From NCBI GenBank assembly GCA_007244375.1, contig SCVW01000032.1, positions 1 to 37,398 on the forward strand: a stretch of 37,398 bases of DNA, in the 5' to 3' direction. Position 1 is the first letter of the stretch, and every line of letters begins with the position of its first letter. Shown piece by piece: positions 16,123 to 25,772 of the stretch. The notes under the pieces are model-generated. The model had not been told where the DNA came from, ran no database searches, and worked only from the letters and a program-made list of their open reading frames with translations. The position numbers were made by a program, and so were the translations under genes. Source of the DNA: Smithella sp. Lineage in GTDB: Bacteria > Desulfobacterota > Syntrophia > Syntrophales > Smithellaceae.

Positions 16123-18192
16123 CTAATCGATAGGAAAACAGCGTTTAGTTATAAACGAAAAACTTTCCAGCCTGGGTACATATATGTTTAGATTCTCATC
16201 TTTGTTTAACATTTGAATGTATTCGCTTAATTTTAAGGAGCCTTTTAAGTAATATAAGAGACGAATTTCCGCATTCAGCATTTTTGTATCTTTTATTTTC
16301 GCGTACAATTCAATAAGTGCAAGATTCGCATAAGCATTCTGCCGGGATATCGAACGAACGGATTTCCAAAACAAGATGGCAACTGCGTAATTACTTTTTA
16401 TGCGGCAAATTTCGGCCATGATCATAAGCGCGGGAAGAAAATCCGGGTCTTTAGCCAAGAGCTGACGGGCAAAGTATTGAGCACCATTAATTTGTCCGTC
16501 TTTTAACAGTATAAGACTATATAGTTCCAGTACCTGGGGATCGGATCTGAATTTTTTTAATTTATCTTCGACTATTTGTTTGGCTTCTTTTATTTTATTT
16601 TGACGCATTTTTATTTTTGCCATATGAATATTAGATTGAATATATTCAGGAAGTATTTCAGAAGATTTCCTGAAACACCCCATGGCCGGATCATCCTGCA
16701 TCGTTTCGAAATACAATATGCCCAGGTTGCATTGTTGAAGTGCCCAAACATCACTGTTACCAAAGTTATTTAAAGTCGTCGCTTTTTTGTATTCCTGAAG
16801 AGCCTTTTCTTTTTGATTATACATGAAATATATTCTGCCTGTGTTGGCATGCGGTCTGCTTAAGGCCGGGGATTTTTCAATGTTATCAAACCACAAGAGA
16901 AAATCATCGGAAACTATCTTATTACGATTATAGGTAATATCGCCTTCTCCGACTAATGTTATAACTATGCCCAAAGCAACTATAAACTGAATGATTTTAT
17001 TATAAGAAAAATAATCGATAACGTAAATTATGAATTCCGCAATAGGAATAAATAAAAGCATTGAAGGCAAATAGTTACGATGTTCATAAATCATTTCCAG
17101 GGGGAAAATAGAACCTTCAATTAGATGGTTTAAAAAAAAGAAAATAATGCAAAAAGAAATTAAAGGACGCTTCCGCGCAATATAGATAGCAAAAATAATT
17201 ATAAATAATATTAACAATATTGATGGAATTGTTGTCCAAGGCTGTAACAGGGAACGGAAAACATTTATATCATAAAGAAAAGTTAGGCGCAAACCGATCG
17301 GATAAAATAACAGGGAAAGATAAAATAAAATGACACGAGGTTGTGTCATAACTCTTTGAAGCATTGTGAAATCACGTATTTTATATTCATCCAGGATGTT
17401 GGAAAAATCAACGTAGATAAAACCGATAAGTAGAATAATTAATAAAGGCAGAAACGCAATTTTTGCGTATTTGATGACATTTTGCCTGGTAATACCCGCT
17501 ATAAGAAATAAATCAAAAAGAAGAATACTGGCAGGCAACATTGCTGCGTTTTCTTTTGTAAGTACCGAAGCTAATCCGCACAATAAACTAATTATAAAGA
17601 ATGAGAATGAATATTTAAATTTCGGGTTAATGCGTGCTTTTAGATAAAAATACATGGATGCAATGTAAAAAAGTCCGGTCATTGATGCCATTCGCTGAAC
17701 GATATATGTAACGGACGTAACCCAGAGTGGATGAACCGCCCAGAAAAACGTTGCTATGGAAGCTATGGGATAGGCGATATTTTCATATTGATTTTTTAGT
17801 CGGGGTAGTTTCAGTGTATTGAAGATAAATAAAAAAAGAAATACAGAAGTTAGATAATGGATTATAAAGTTTGTTACGTGATATCCGAAAACGTTTTTGC
17901 CGTGAAAAAAAAAGTTCAGTGCGAAACTCAAATAAGCCAACGGTCGCGAAGGCCTCTCCTGTTCGAGGCCGTACATGCAATGTTTTATTTCCGACCAGGA
18001 AAATGATTTCATTTGAATGTGAGGATTATCGACAATATTGGCATAATCATCAAAATGCCAATCCCCATAGAAACTGTTGGAATAAATTGAAAATAAAACT
18101 ATGAAGAGAGAAATGAAGATAAATAAATATTTTGGCAATTCGGGAAATTTGAAAATAGTGGGAAAAGAAAAGCCGTTTTCTTTTTTCAGCAT
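16123..18192 (-). CDS. TMTC-like multi-membrane glycosyltransferase with TPR tail
   Basis: A 689-residue GT-C-fold protein. Residues ~20-425 contain about ten to twelve membrane helices, with the family's N-terminal acidic motif DWHFDDYANIVDNPHI in the first outer loop, then RPLAYLSFALNF and HPLWVTSVTYIVQRMAS. Residues ~440-640 are tetratricopeptide repeats (HANTGRIYFMYNQKEKALQEY, CNLGILYF, and others). This layout matches eukaryotic TMTC O-mannosyltransferases and their poorly studied bacterial relatives, which use polyprenyl-phosphate sugars and act on exported proteins. It converges on the pilins across 60 bases, so pilin is the obvious candidate substrate (inference). SD AAGGAAA precedes the ATG. 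Its first residues MLKKENGF resemble the pilin leader, probably by chance. Confidence 0.8.
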   Translation of the reverse strand: MLKKENGFSFPTIFKFPELPKYLFIFISLFIVLFSIYSNSFYGDWHFDDYANIVDNPHIQMKSFSWSEIKHCMYGLEQERPSRPLAYLSFALNFFFHGKNVFGYHVTNFIIHYLTSVFLFLFIFNTLKLPRLKNQYENIAYPIASIATFFWAVHPLWVTSVTYIVQRMASMTGLFYIASMYFYLKARINPKFKYSFSFFIISLLCGLASVLTKENAAMLPASILLFDLFLIAGITRQNVIKYAKIAFLPLLIILLIGFIYVDFSNILDEYKIRDFTMLQRVMTQPRVILFYLSLLFYPIGLRLTFLYDINVFRSLLQPWTTIPSILLILFIIIFAIYIARKRPLISFCIIFFFLNHLIEGSIFPLEMIYEHRNYLPSMLLFIPIAEFIIYVIDYFSYNKIIQFIVALGIVITLVGEGDITYNRNKIVSDDFLLWFDNIEKSPALSRPHANTGRIYFMYNQKEKALQEYKKATTLNNFGNSDVWALQQCNLGILYFETMQDDPAMGCFRKSSEILPEYIQSNIHMAKIKMRQNKIKEAKQIVEDKLKKFRSDPQVLELYSLILLKDGQINGAQYFARQLLAKDPDFLPALMIMAEICRIKSNYAVAILFWKSVRSISRQNAYANLALIELYAKIKDTKMLNAEIRLLYYLKGSLKLSEYIQMLNKDENLNIYVPRLESFSFITKRCFPID

Positions 18193-18356
18193 AAATTTCC
18201 TTATTAATTAGTTCTGTTCTATATGTTCTGGAAGATAATTGAAATTCATTTTAACTTAATTGGCATAATTTTATTAAAAAAGCAATGGTGCTTCATGGAG
18301 TTGGAGATACCGGTATATTACCCACTGTCAATGAAAGTATTAGATGATATTTTACG

Positions 18357-19733
18357 TTAATTATGGGAAGTTTTTTGCTCAAGACGAAACTGCAATGCCG
18401 AATAATTTTCGGGATAAACACTCAAGGCATGTCCCAGTAAAGAATAATTGTTTTTCCACACATGAACTTGCAGATAAGTAGCTAAAGTTATAATTACGAT
18501 GAAAGTTGCAGCAATAAACGCAGCAATTATCTTGCCGTTTTTTAATTTTATTGAAAGTTGCGGCAATCCCCATGCCGTCATAATAAAAATGCCAATCAGT
18601 GGAACATAGGCATAGCGGTCAGCCATTGTCTGATATCCAACCTGGACAATACCGATAACAGGAACAAGTGTGACAACATACCATAACCAGCCGACTATTA
18701 AATACGGATATTTTCGAAAATATCTGCAAACAAAGATAGTGACAATAATCAAAAGAACTAAAGCAGTCACGAACTGCACTGTCGTAACAGCGTGAGGATA
18801 GAAAGCGGCAAGGTCGGTCGGGCAAAAAAACTTTTTTGCATACCAGGAGTAAGAAAAGATAGCATTATAAATACGCCTGAAAAATGGAAAAGATTCAAAA
18901 CCGGCAATAGTTTCATAATGTCGAGCGGCATAAATGGTAATAAAGATAGAAACAAGAGATAAAACAAATAAAGGTATTTTTTCCAGAATAAGAAAAGAAA
19001 TGGTTCTTTTTTCAGTTAAAATTGGCACCTGTCCTTGAATTTTGTTTCCAGTTTGCCCGTTTATTTGCATGCGGCTAAGCGGCCAATAATCAAGGAGCAA
19101 TAAAGCGAAAGGCAGAGTCACCAGCATCGGTTTGGACATCAACCCTAATGCAAAACAAATCAGTACGGGTAGATATTTTTTAAGACCGGGAGATCTTACG
19201 TAACGGACATAAAAAAGTATTGTTGATATCAGGAAAAAAGTGCTTAAAACATTTTTACGTTCGGCTATCCAGGCTACGGATTCCACATTAATCGGATGAA
19301 TGGCAAAAAGTGTGGCAATTAAAGCGCTTTGCCATAATGCGCCGGTCAGCATGTTAAACAACAGGAAAAGTAAAATCGTGTTAAAAATGTGAATTACTAC
19401 ATTTGTCCAGTGATGTCCTCCTGCGTTATTGCCGAACAATGTCCAGTCCAACATGTGTGAAATCATCGTAAGAGGGTGCCAGTTGGAAGTATGTATATCC
19501 GTAAATGTATCGGCTATGCTTTTAAATGTAATGCCAGTCTGAATTTGGCGGTTTGATGTAACGTATAAAGGATCATCATAGTTGAGAAATTCATAATTCT
19601 GGACAGGCCAGTAATCTGCAATTATCAAAAGTGTCAGTGCAATTATAATGAATAACACAAGATGTGAATGGGTTGGTCTGAATTTATCGGGGATAAAAAA
19701 TTCCTTTTGTCTGTTGTCTGGTGTAATTTTCAT
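18357..19733 (-). CDS. TMTC-like glycosyltransferase lacking the TPR tail
   Basis: A 458-residue paralogue of the neighbouring gene's membrane part. It has the acidic motif NYEFLNYDDPLYVTSNRQI, SNWHPLTMISHMLDWTLFG, HPINVESVAWIAERKNVLS and GLMSKPMLVTLPFALLLLDYWP, which are hallmark segments of this family, in about ten membrane helices. It stops after LLGHALSVYPENYSALQFRLEQ, exactly where most relatives enter their first TPR. Either it is a natural TPR-less form or it lost the tail; no TPR remnant is evident in the 164 bases downstream. It follows its own SD (AGGAGA) and is read in the same direction as the TPR-bearing gene. It could act with that protein or on a different acceptor. Confidence 0.8.
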   Translation of the reverse strand: MKITPDNRQKEFFIPDKFRPTHSHLVLFIIIALTLLIIADYWPVQNYEFLNYDDPLYVTSNRQIQTGITFKSIADTFTDIHTSNWHPLTMISHMLDWTLFGNNAGGHHWTNVVIHIFNTILLFLLFNMLTGALWQSALIATLFAIHPINVESVAWIAERKNVLSTFFLISTILFYVRYVRSPGLKKYLPVLICFALGLMSKPMLVTLPFALLLLDYWPLSRMQINGQTGNKIQGQVPILTEKRTISFLILEKIPLFVLSLVSIFITIYAARHYETIAGFESFPFFRRIYNAIFSYSWYAKKFFCPTDLAAFYPHAVTTVQFVTALVLLIIVTIFVCRYFRKYPYLIVGWLWYVVTLVPVIGIVQVGYQTMADRYAYVPLIGIFIMTAWGLPQLSIKLKNGKIIAAFIAATFIVIITLATYLQVHVWKNNYSLLGHALSVYPENYSALQFRLEQKTSHN

Positions 19734-19924
19734 TTTCTCCTGAACTTACTCTGCATTGATTGCTTCCATATTATTAATTTCTGGAAAATTTTGTTATTTT
19801 ATTATTAAATGCAAGCATGGCTTTTGTAAAGTTATTTATATTTAATTAATGTCAGGTTTATAAAGTGTAATTATGAAGGACATTGAAATAGTGTTTGAAT
19901 TGAAACGTTGATTCGGGCAATAAA

Positions 19925-21163
19925 ATGAAAATATGCATTGTTTCTCATTCTTATCCTTTTTTTACAGGAGATTGGAGGTCAAACTTTATCGCATCGCTTG
20001 CTAAGGCGTATGCCGATTTAGAAAATGAGCTAACCGTATTTACGCCATTGTATTCAGGTGGGTGCAGAAAAACAGACAAGGCAGATAAAATTAAAATAGT
20101 CGAGTATAGATATATGCCGTTTAAATCCTGGCATTTGATCGGATACGGCAATTCTATGGTAAACGACACCCAAATATCAAAAACGACAATTTTACTTACG
20201 CCATTCCTTATAATTGCCGGGGTGATCAAACTTGCCGGATTATTAAAACGGGGGAATTACGATTTTCTGCATTGTCACTGGGCAGTCCCTAATACACTCA
20301 TTGCGGTCGGAGCGAAATGGCTTGCCGGTTCGAGAACGAAAATTCTTACATCATTTCCGGGTTCGGATGTTACAGTCATTAGAAATACAGGACTTCTGGG
20401 GAAAATCATGGCAAAAATTATTGCTAAATCCGATTATATGTCCTGTAATAGTGCCGATTTGAAAGAAGAATTGGTCAGAAGTGGTATTGATTCGGAGAAA
20501 ATTGATTATGTTATTTACGGAGTTAATGATAGAAAAATATATTTTTCGGCTGAAAAAAGAAAAATTATCAGAGAGAAATTAGTAATAAATGATGACACTA
20601 TATTACTTTTAATGATTGGACGTTTTGTTCCCAAGAAAGGTTTCTCCACGGCTTTTCGGGCTTTAAAATATATAGTAGAAAGACATAAAAATGTGAAATT
20701 GGCTGTTGTTGGAGATGGAAATCTAAAAAAAGAATATGTGGAGATTTTAAATCGGGACAATACTTCCGGGCATGTGCTATTTGTCGGTTATATAGATGCG
20801 AATGAATTAATAGATTATTATTCTGCCACTGATATATTTTTGATGCCTTCGGAGAAAAATCCGCCGGATGGTTTAAATACGGTGGTGCCGGAAGCAATGG
20901 CTTGCGGCAGGCCAATTGTAGCATCAAACGTTGGAGGAAATGATCTTGTGGTGTTCGATGGTTTTAATGGTTCCCTTCATTCAGAAGGTAATTACAAGAA
21001 ATTAGCTGTTTTAGTCAGTCGGTTAATTGAAGATGAAAGCTTGCGTATTGAAATGGGAAGAAAATCACTTGAGCTTATTCAGACGAAATTCAACTGGAAA
21101 GCTATCGCTGAATATTATATTGAAAAATACAAGGAAACACATGGCAAAACTGATCGATCTTAA
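19925..21163 (+). CDS. GT4-family glycosyltransferase
   Basis: A 412-residue GT-B glycosyltransferase. The N-terminal domain begins MKICIVSHSYPFFTGDWRSNF. The C-terminal domain has GRFVPKKGF, a nucleotide-sugar binding segment (KLAVVGDGNLKKEY), and the E-x7-E pair in SEKNPPDGLNTVVPEAMACG, typical of retaining GT4 enzymes. It would add a sugar to a lipid-linked or similar acceptor on the cytoplasmic face of the membrane. It heads a strand-coherent run in which each gene overlaps or nearly abuts the next; the ketoisomerase gene starts 22 bases before its end. The specific donor sugar cannot be read from sequence; the downstream genes suggest a 3-amino-3,6-dideoxyhexose in the same glycan. Confidence 0.9.
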   Translation: MKICIVSHSYPFFTGDWRSNFIASLAKAYADLENELTVFTPLYSGGCRKTDKADKIKIVEYRYMPFKSWHLIGYGNSMVNDTQISKTTILLTPFLIIAGVIKLAGLLKRGNYDFLHCHWAVPNTLIAVGAKWLAGSRTKILTSFPGSDVTVIRNTGLLGKIMAKIIAKSDYMSCNSADLKEELVRSGIDSEKIDYVIYGVNDRKIYFSAEKRKIIREKLVINDDTILLLMIGRFVPKKGFSTAFRALKYIVERHKNVKLAVVGDGNLKKEYVEILNRDNTSGHVLFVGYIDANELIDYYSATDIFLMPSEKNPPDGLNTVVPEAMACGRPIVASNVGGNDLVVFDGFNGSLHSEGNYKKLAVLVSRLIEDESLRIEMGRKSLELIQTKFNWKAIAEYYIEKYKETHGKTDRS

Positions 21164-21506
21164 GACATTTTCGGATAAACGCGGCAATCTTACGGTAATC
21201 GAAAAAGTAATTCCTTTTGAGATTAAGAGAATTTTCTATATTTACGGCGTGGATGATTCCGTTCGCGGGGGACACCGGCATCATAAAACAATACAGGCAG
21301 CTATCTGCTTGAAAGGTAGTTGTGTCGTATCCAATAACAATGGTGCGAAAAAAGAAGATTTTTATCTAAATAAGCCGTCAAAGTGCCTTATAATCGAGCC
21401 AAATGATTGGCATACTATGCATGACTTTACAGAAGATGCTATTTTAATGGTGCTGGCATCCGAATATTTCGATCCGGATGATTATATTTATGAGGAATAT
21501 CGATGA
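21141..21506 (+). CDS. FdtA/QdtA-like dTDP-4-keto-6-deoxyglucose 3,4-ketoisomerase
   Basis: A 121-residue cupin of the WxcM/FdtA type. It carries the active-site block RGGHRHHKT (42-50) with His45, His47 and His48, preceded by KRIFYIYGV and followed by ICLKGSCVV. Family members move the keto group of dTDP-4-keto-6-deoxyglucose from C4 to C3, before transamination to Fuc3N or Qui3N. ATG 21141 was chosen over an upstream frame extension because it begins the family's normal N-terminus ([18 protein letters not shown]) and has AAGGAA ahead. It overlaps the GT4 gene by 23 bases and the aminotransferase by 4. FdtA and QdtA cannot be told apart here. Confidence 0.88.
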   Translation: MAKLIDLKTFSDKRGNLTVIEKVIPFEIKRIFYIYGVDDSVRGGHRHHKTIQAAICLKGSCVVSNNNGAKKEDFYLNKPSKCLIIEPNDWHTMHDFTEDAILMVLASEYFDPDDYIYEEYR

Positions 21507-22594
21507 TCGAATATGAAAATTTATCCAGGACAAACAAGCCATTTCTTGCGGATTATAAAAAAGCGTTTGCCGATATAACGAAAAGAAGTTTTTATATTCT
21601 CGGCAAGGCAGTGGATAAATTTGAAAATGAATTTGCCGATTATTGCAGTGCAAGTAATTGCATAGGTGTCGCTTCCGGTCTGGATGCGCTGATTATTTCG
21701 CTCAAAATATTTCGCATTAAGCCCGGGTCGGAAGTTATCGTTCCGTCAAATACTTATATTGCCTCAATACTTTCAATTATTCACTGCGGATTGAAGCCTG
21801 TTCTGGTTGAACCGGATATAAAAACTTACAACATCGATCCTGAAAAAATAGAAAATGCGATAACGTTTAAGACCGCGGCGATTATACCTGTCCATTTGTA
21901 TGGGAAAATGAGTGACATGGAGCCGATAATGGAAATAGCTCAGCGCCATAGATTAAAAGTTATTGAGGACTGTGCTCAGGCTCACGGTGCTGAATATAAA
22001 AAAAAGAAAGCCGGCACTTTCGGACATTGCAACGCTTTCAGTTTCTATCCGACAAAGAATTTGGGTGCGCTTGGTGATGCCGGAGCTATTGTTACGAATG
22101 ATCCGGAACTGGCAGCGCAGGCAAAAATTTTCAGAAATTACGGTTCCGGGATAAAATATTATAATGAAGTTGTCGGATACAATTCACGACTGGACGAATT
22201 ACAGGCGGCATTTTTATCCGTAAAATTAAAAAAGCTCGACAAAATAAATAATCATAAAAGAAAACTTGCCACGATATATTTAAAGAAAATAAGGGAGGAT
22301 TTTATTAAGCCCGTTGTGCAAAAAGATTATCACGATATTTATCATATTTTCAATATCAGGCATCATCAAAGAGATAAATTGAAGAAATATCTGATGGATC
22401 AGGGAATCAAAACCGAAATTCATTATCCGGTACCGCCACATAAACAGAAAGCCTTACGTGATCTACTGGGCAACAGATCCTATCCGGTTTCGGAAGCAAT
22501 ACATGCCTCAACTCTCAGCCTGCCTATTTCATACGGACATACTCAAAAAGATATTTACGAAGTTGCCGAAAAAATAAACGGATTTAAAAAATGA
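21503..22594 (+). CDS. DegT/DnrJ/EryC1 sugar aminotransferase (FdtB/QdtB-like)
   Basis: A 363-residue PLP-dependent sugar aminotransferase. The PLP Schiff-base lysine is Lys185 in [15 protein letters not shown]. Upstream are [11 protein letters not shown], the PLP-contact [11 protein letters not shown], and downstream [18 protein letters not shown], all classic for the DegT family. Coupled by a 4-base overlap to the ketoisomerase, it should convert the 3-keto sugar to dTDP-3-amino-3,6-dideoxyhexose. An N-acetyltransferase (FdtC/QdtC), which normally completes the pathway, is not in this window, nor are RmlA/RmlB for the dTDP-sugar precursor. Confidence 0.93.
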   Translation: MIEYENLSRTNKPFLADYKKAFADITKRSFYILGKAVDKFENEFADYCSASNCIGVASGLDALIISLKIFRIKPGSEVIVPSNTYIASILSIIHCGLKPVLVEPDIKTYNIDPEKIENAITFKTAAIIPVHLYGKMSDMEPIMEIAQRHRLKVIEDCAQAHGAEYKKKKAGTFGHCNAFSFYPTKNLGALGDAGAIVTNDPELAAQAKIFRNYGSGIKYYNEVVGYNSRLDELQAAFLSVKLKKLDKINNHKRKLATIYLKKIREDFIKPVVQKDYHDIYHIFNIRHHQRDKLKKYLMDQGIKTEIHYPVPPHKQKALRDLLGNRSYPVSEAIHASTLSLPISYGHTQKDIYEVAEKINGFKK

Positions 22595-23295
22595 ATAAAT
22601 ATCTGGTACGAGGTTATGCAGTAGATTACGGCAGGTTGATTAAAGCGAAAAAGATTGAATTAGTCTTATTGAAATATCTTAAAACAAAAAAAAATCGACT
22701 TTCGGATAAAAAAATAATCGATATCGGATGCGGCAGCGGACATATTGCCGCATATTTTTCAGAATGCAACAGTGTATGGGCGGTGGATGTTGCTGACCAG
22801 GTTTCGCCGGAGGTCAGACAGAAAATAAACTTCATTAAAATAGAAAAAGATTTGTCGCAGTTTTTCGATGGCGGGTTTGATATTGCAATATTAAATCATG
22901 TACTGGCTCATACCGAAGACAAACTGAAATTATTGATGGAAGTTAACCGCCTGCTGAAAAATAATGGTATTTGTTACGTTGCCAATCCCAACAAGTATTA
23001 TCCGATAGAACCTTATTATAGAATTCCTTTTTTACATTATCTTCCGCAAAGGTTATTTTTAAAATTAGCAAAATATTTAGGAAGAAATAAAGAAAACGTA
23101 TATCTTATATCTCATCCATCTCTGAAAAAACTTGCCGGAGTAGCAAAATTCAGTGTAACTGACTGTACTGTTAATGTTATCAATGAATCCGAAAAGTTTT
23201 CAAGCGAGTATAGAATTCCATTCGGGATCAAACTACCTGAAGTTGTGAGTATTATCAGTCCGACGAATATTTATATTCTGAAAAAGTCAGGATGA
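22591..23295 (+). CDS. Class I SAM-dependent methyltransferase
   Basis: A 234-residue protein with a Rossmann methyltransferase core. Motif I is DIGCGSG (44-50), then WAVDVADQ as the acidic SAM-ribose region, and [27 protein letters not shown] as the post-motif helix. Similar enzymes in polysaccharide operons methylate sugar hydroxyls or act on lipid-linked sugars, but the substrate cannot be assigned. It overlaps the aminotransferase by 4 bases and lies 4 bases before the next gene. Confidence 0.85.
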   Translation: MNKYLVRGYAVDYGRLIKAKKIELVLLKYLKTKKNRLSDKKIIDIGCGSGHIAAYFSECNSVWAVDVADQVSPEVRQKINFIKIEKDLSQFFDGGFDIAILNHVLAHTEDKLKLLMEVNRLLKNNGICYVANPNKYYPIEPYYRIPFLHYLPQRLFLKLAKYLGRNKENVYLISHPSLKKLAGVAKFSVTDCTVNVINESEKFSSEYRIPFGIKLPEVVSIISPTNIYILKKSG

Positions 23296-23299
23296 TAAA

Positions 23300-24253
23300 A
23301 TGGCTTATAAAAAACACTTAAAAACATTGCTTTCAATTGTTGTTGTAACGTTATTTGGTGTGTTCTTCTATAAGGAGTTTAAGGAGAACTGGGAATCCGT
23401 CAGAACGTTTCATTTACAAGTAAATTGGGGGTATATTCTGGTTGGTATTTTAATGATTATTGCCAATTATTTGTGTACGACATTGGGATGGCATATGGGC
23501 ATTAGCTGCCTGGATAAAAATGCAAAAATAAAATATTCGCAGAGCATTGCATTGGTGAATATTTCACAGTTGGGGAAATATATACCGGGGAAATTATGGT
23601 CATATGTGGTTCAAATCTACTGGCTTGCATCGAAGGGTGTTCCCAAGACTACAGCCTTATACCTTAACGCCATGACCGCTGTATTACCCGTTCTGGTATC
23701 TTTATTAATGGGTAGTTTTTTATTGATGATGTGTTCCGATTGGCATCATTTGAAAACAGGACTGACAATATTAATATGTTTGCTGATTATTGTTAATTTG
23801 CTTATATTCAACAGAAATATTATGAAATTATTTGTGGATATGGTTTCACGAATAAGCGGACGGAAGTTCGTTTTTAGACAATTGTCAACATCCCGGATTC
23901 TATCCATGGAATTATTTTATATTATAGGCGCTTTTTTCTGGGGATTGGCGGGGTGTTTTATTGCAATGGGCATGGGAATCAATTTGAATATTTCAAAAAT
24001 AATCTCTATTTCATCGGCAATGTTGCTGGGTGATGTGATTGGCTTTTTGATTCTTATAGTGCCGGGTGGTTTGGGTGTAAGAGAAGGAACAATGTATCTT
24101 ATTTTAAGAAATGCCGATGGAATTCAGTTCGCTCTGATCTTCCCGATGATTATTAGACTAATTACACTAATTGCGGATTTGATTATGGGCGTAGTTTCTG
24201 TTTTAATTATAGGAAGAAAAAAATATTTTCCAAGTGTAAAGGAAATAAAATGA
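23300..24253 (+). CDS. LPG_synthase_TM/UPF0104-type membrane protein (possible lipid or sugar flippase)
   Basis: A 317-residue polytopic membrane protein, about eight helices, of the family related to the membrane half of lysylphosphatidylglycerol synthase. Family motifs are LGKYIPGKLWSYVVQIYWLASKG near 90-115 and PGGLGVREGTMYLILRNADG near 255. Family members are often encoded among polyprenyl-phosphate-sugar glycosyltransferases, and flipping of lipid-linked sugars is one proposed role. Here it sits in a glycan operon, so that is a plausible role, but it is inference. It overlaps the next gene by 4 bases. Confidence 0.85.
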   Translation: MAYKKHLKTLLSIVVVTLFGVFFYKEFKENWESVRTFHLQVNWGYILVGILMIIANYLCTTLGWHMGISCLDKNAKIKYSQSIALVNISQLGKYIPGKLWSYVVQIYWLASKGVPKTTALYLNAMTAVLPVLVSLLMGSFLLMMCSDWHHLKTGLTILICLLIIVNLLIFNRNIMKLFVDMVSRISGRKFVFRQLSTSRILSMELFYIIGAFFWGLAGCFIAMGMGINLNISKIISISSAMLLGDVIGFLILIVPGGLGVREGTMYLILRNADGIQFALIFPMIIRLITLIADLIMGVVSVLIIGRKKYFPSVKEIK

Positions 24254-25689
24254 GTGATACAAGAGTATTGCTTGTAAGACCATATTCCCGCAGTGTCTAC
24301 GGTTATCCGACAACTCCCCTTTTAGGTTTAGGACTGCTGGCATCAATTCTGATTAAAGCCGGATTTAAAACAATGATTCTGGATTTGCGTCTAAAAGGAT
24401 ATGGAAATGAAAATTTGCTAGCGGCAATAACCGATTTCAAGCCTCATATTATCGGTTTTTCGGCTTCAAGTTTCGATTATTTAAACGCGGTAAATTTATG
24501 CGGAATAGTCAAAAAAAATGATTCAAGTATAGTAACAGTAATTGGCGGTCCTCATACGACCATGTGTCCGGAAAAAGCTGTGGAGCCGGAATATGTCGAT
24601 TATATATGTATAGGTGAGGCTGATAAAACCATCTCTGAATTTGTCGGTGCTTACCCTGATAAGGAAAAAATGAGACAGATAGCAGGATTTGGTTACAAGG
24701 ATGGGAATAAAAAATATTTTAATCCCAAGCCGGAACATATTTACGATCTCGATTCACTTCCGTTTGTTGATTTTGGATTGTTTTCCCTTGATAAATACAG
24801 AGTCGGAAAAAATCTGACATTGCCTCTTTTTACCAGTAGAGGCTGCCCTTATAATTGCTGTTACTGCTGTTCTTACTTGATTCATGGTCGGAAATATAGA
24901 CCGCGATCTGCGCAAAGCCTTGTGCAGGAAATTGAAATGAATGTGAGAAAGTTTAATACGAAAAATTTTACAATTGCCGACGATGCCTTCAACTTTGACA
25001 AGCAAAGAGTTATTGATTTCTGCAATTTGCTTATTGAAAGAAATCTGCAGATAGAATGGGATTGTCCGCAGGGAATAAGAGCTGATAAGTTGACACCCGA
25101 AATCGCCAGACTAATGAAAAGGGCAGGATGTAAACTTCTGGCCATGGGAATTGAATCCGTTGATCCGGATGTTTTAAAAATGGTACAAAAAGGGGAAACT
25201 ATTGATCAGATTAAAGCAGCCATTAAAGCTGTTAATGAAGCCGGGATTATATCAAAAGCATTCTTCCTTGTGGGACTTCCGGGGGATAGTGTAGAAAAGA
25301 TATTCAGATCGATTAAATTTTTCAAAGAGAATAAAATATACATACCGAGATATTCGATGATTGTTGCTTATCCCGCTACCGGTTTGGAAAAGTGGGTAAA
25401 GGAAAATGCCGGCTGGTATTATGATCCCTATGACTACGTGACGACGCATAACGAATGTACAGATGATATCGGCGTTCAGTTTGATACGAATGATTTCCCC
25501 GGAAAAGAGCGACTAAAAATATTCAGATATGCGGAGAGTGAAGCGGAGATATGGTTAATCAGAAATAAATTGATCGACAAATTTGGAGCATTTACCGGGG
25601 AAATTCTGGCTTTGCCTTTTCACCTTAAAATATTCAGGGACATATTAAGACTGGCATTCAAACTAAATATCATCAACGTTTATAGCTAG
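24250..25689 (+). CDS. B12-binding-domain radical SAM protein
   Basis: A 479-residue enzyme with an N-terminal cobalamin-binding-like domain (about 1-140, starting RVLLVRPYSRSVYGYPTTPLLGLGLLASIL and containing IGGPHTTMCPE) and a radical SAM core. The 4Fe-4S motif is C199-x3-C203-x2-C206 in SRGCPYNCCYC. The core includes the MGIESVDPDVLKMVQKG segment usual for this group. Such proteins often do C-methylation or other radical chemistry on unactivated carbons. Being the last gene of a sugar operon, it might modify a sugar or a lipid carrier; the substrate is unknown. The gap to the convergent GT2 gene is 83 bases. Confidence 0.88.
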   Translation: MSDTRVLLVRPYSRSVYGYPTTPLLGLGLLASILIKAGFKTMILDLRLKGYGNENLLAAITDFKPHIIGFSASSFDYLNAVNLCGIVKKNDSSIVTVIGGPHTTMCPEKAVEPEYVDYICIGEADKTISEFVGAYPDKEKMRQIAGFGYKDGNKKYFNPKPEHIYDLDSLPFVDFGLFSLDKYRVGKNLTLPLFTSRGCPYNCCYCCSYLIHGRKYRPRSAQSLVQEIEMNVRKFNTKNFTIADDAFNFDKQRVIDFCNLLIERNLQIEWDCPQGIRADKLTPEIARLMKRAGCKLLAMGIESVDPDVLKMVQKGETIDQIKAAIKAVNEAGIISKAFFLVGLPGDSVEKIFRSIKFFKENKIYIPRYSMIVAYPATGLEKWVKENAGWYYDPYDYVTTHNECTDDIGVQFDTNDFPGKERLKIFRYAESEAEIWLIRNKLIDKFGAFTGEILALPFHLKIFRDILRLAFKLNIINVYS

Positions 25690-25772
25690 AGTTTTTTAGA
25701 AATTTCCAGAGTCTCAAATTATTTACCCTCTTGTTGTCATGGAATTATTCATTTAATTCTTAGTGAATCAGA

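Noticed and set aside
18179-18192. Prepilin-like start MLKKENGF in the TPR-bearing transferase
   Set aside because: No Glu at position 5 and the next residues are not a pilin helix; the protein clearly continues as a membrane transferase, so this is probably coincidence.
16123-19733. PglL/TfpO-type oligosaccharyltransferase or Wzy ligase
   Set aside because: The N-terminal acidic DDY/DDP motif, RPL/HPL segments and TPR tail fit the TMTC-like group, and the Wzy_C ligase signature was not seen.
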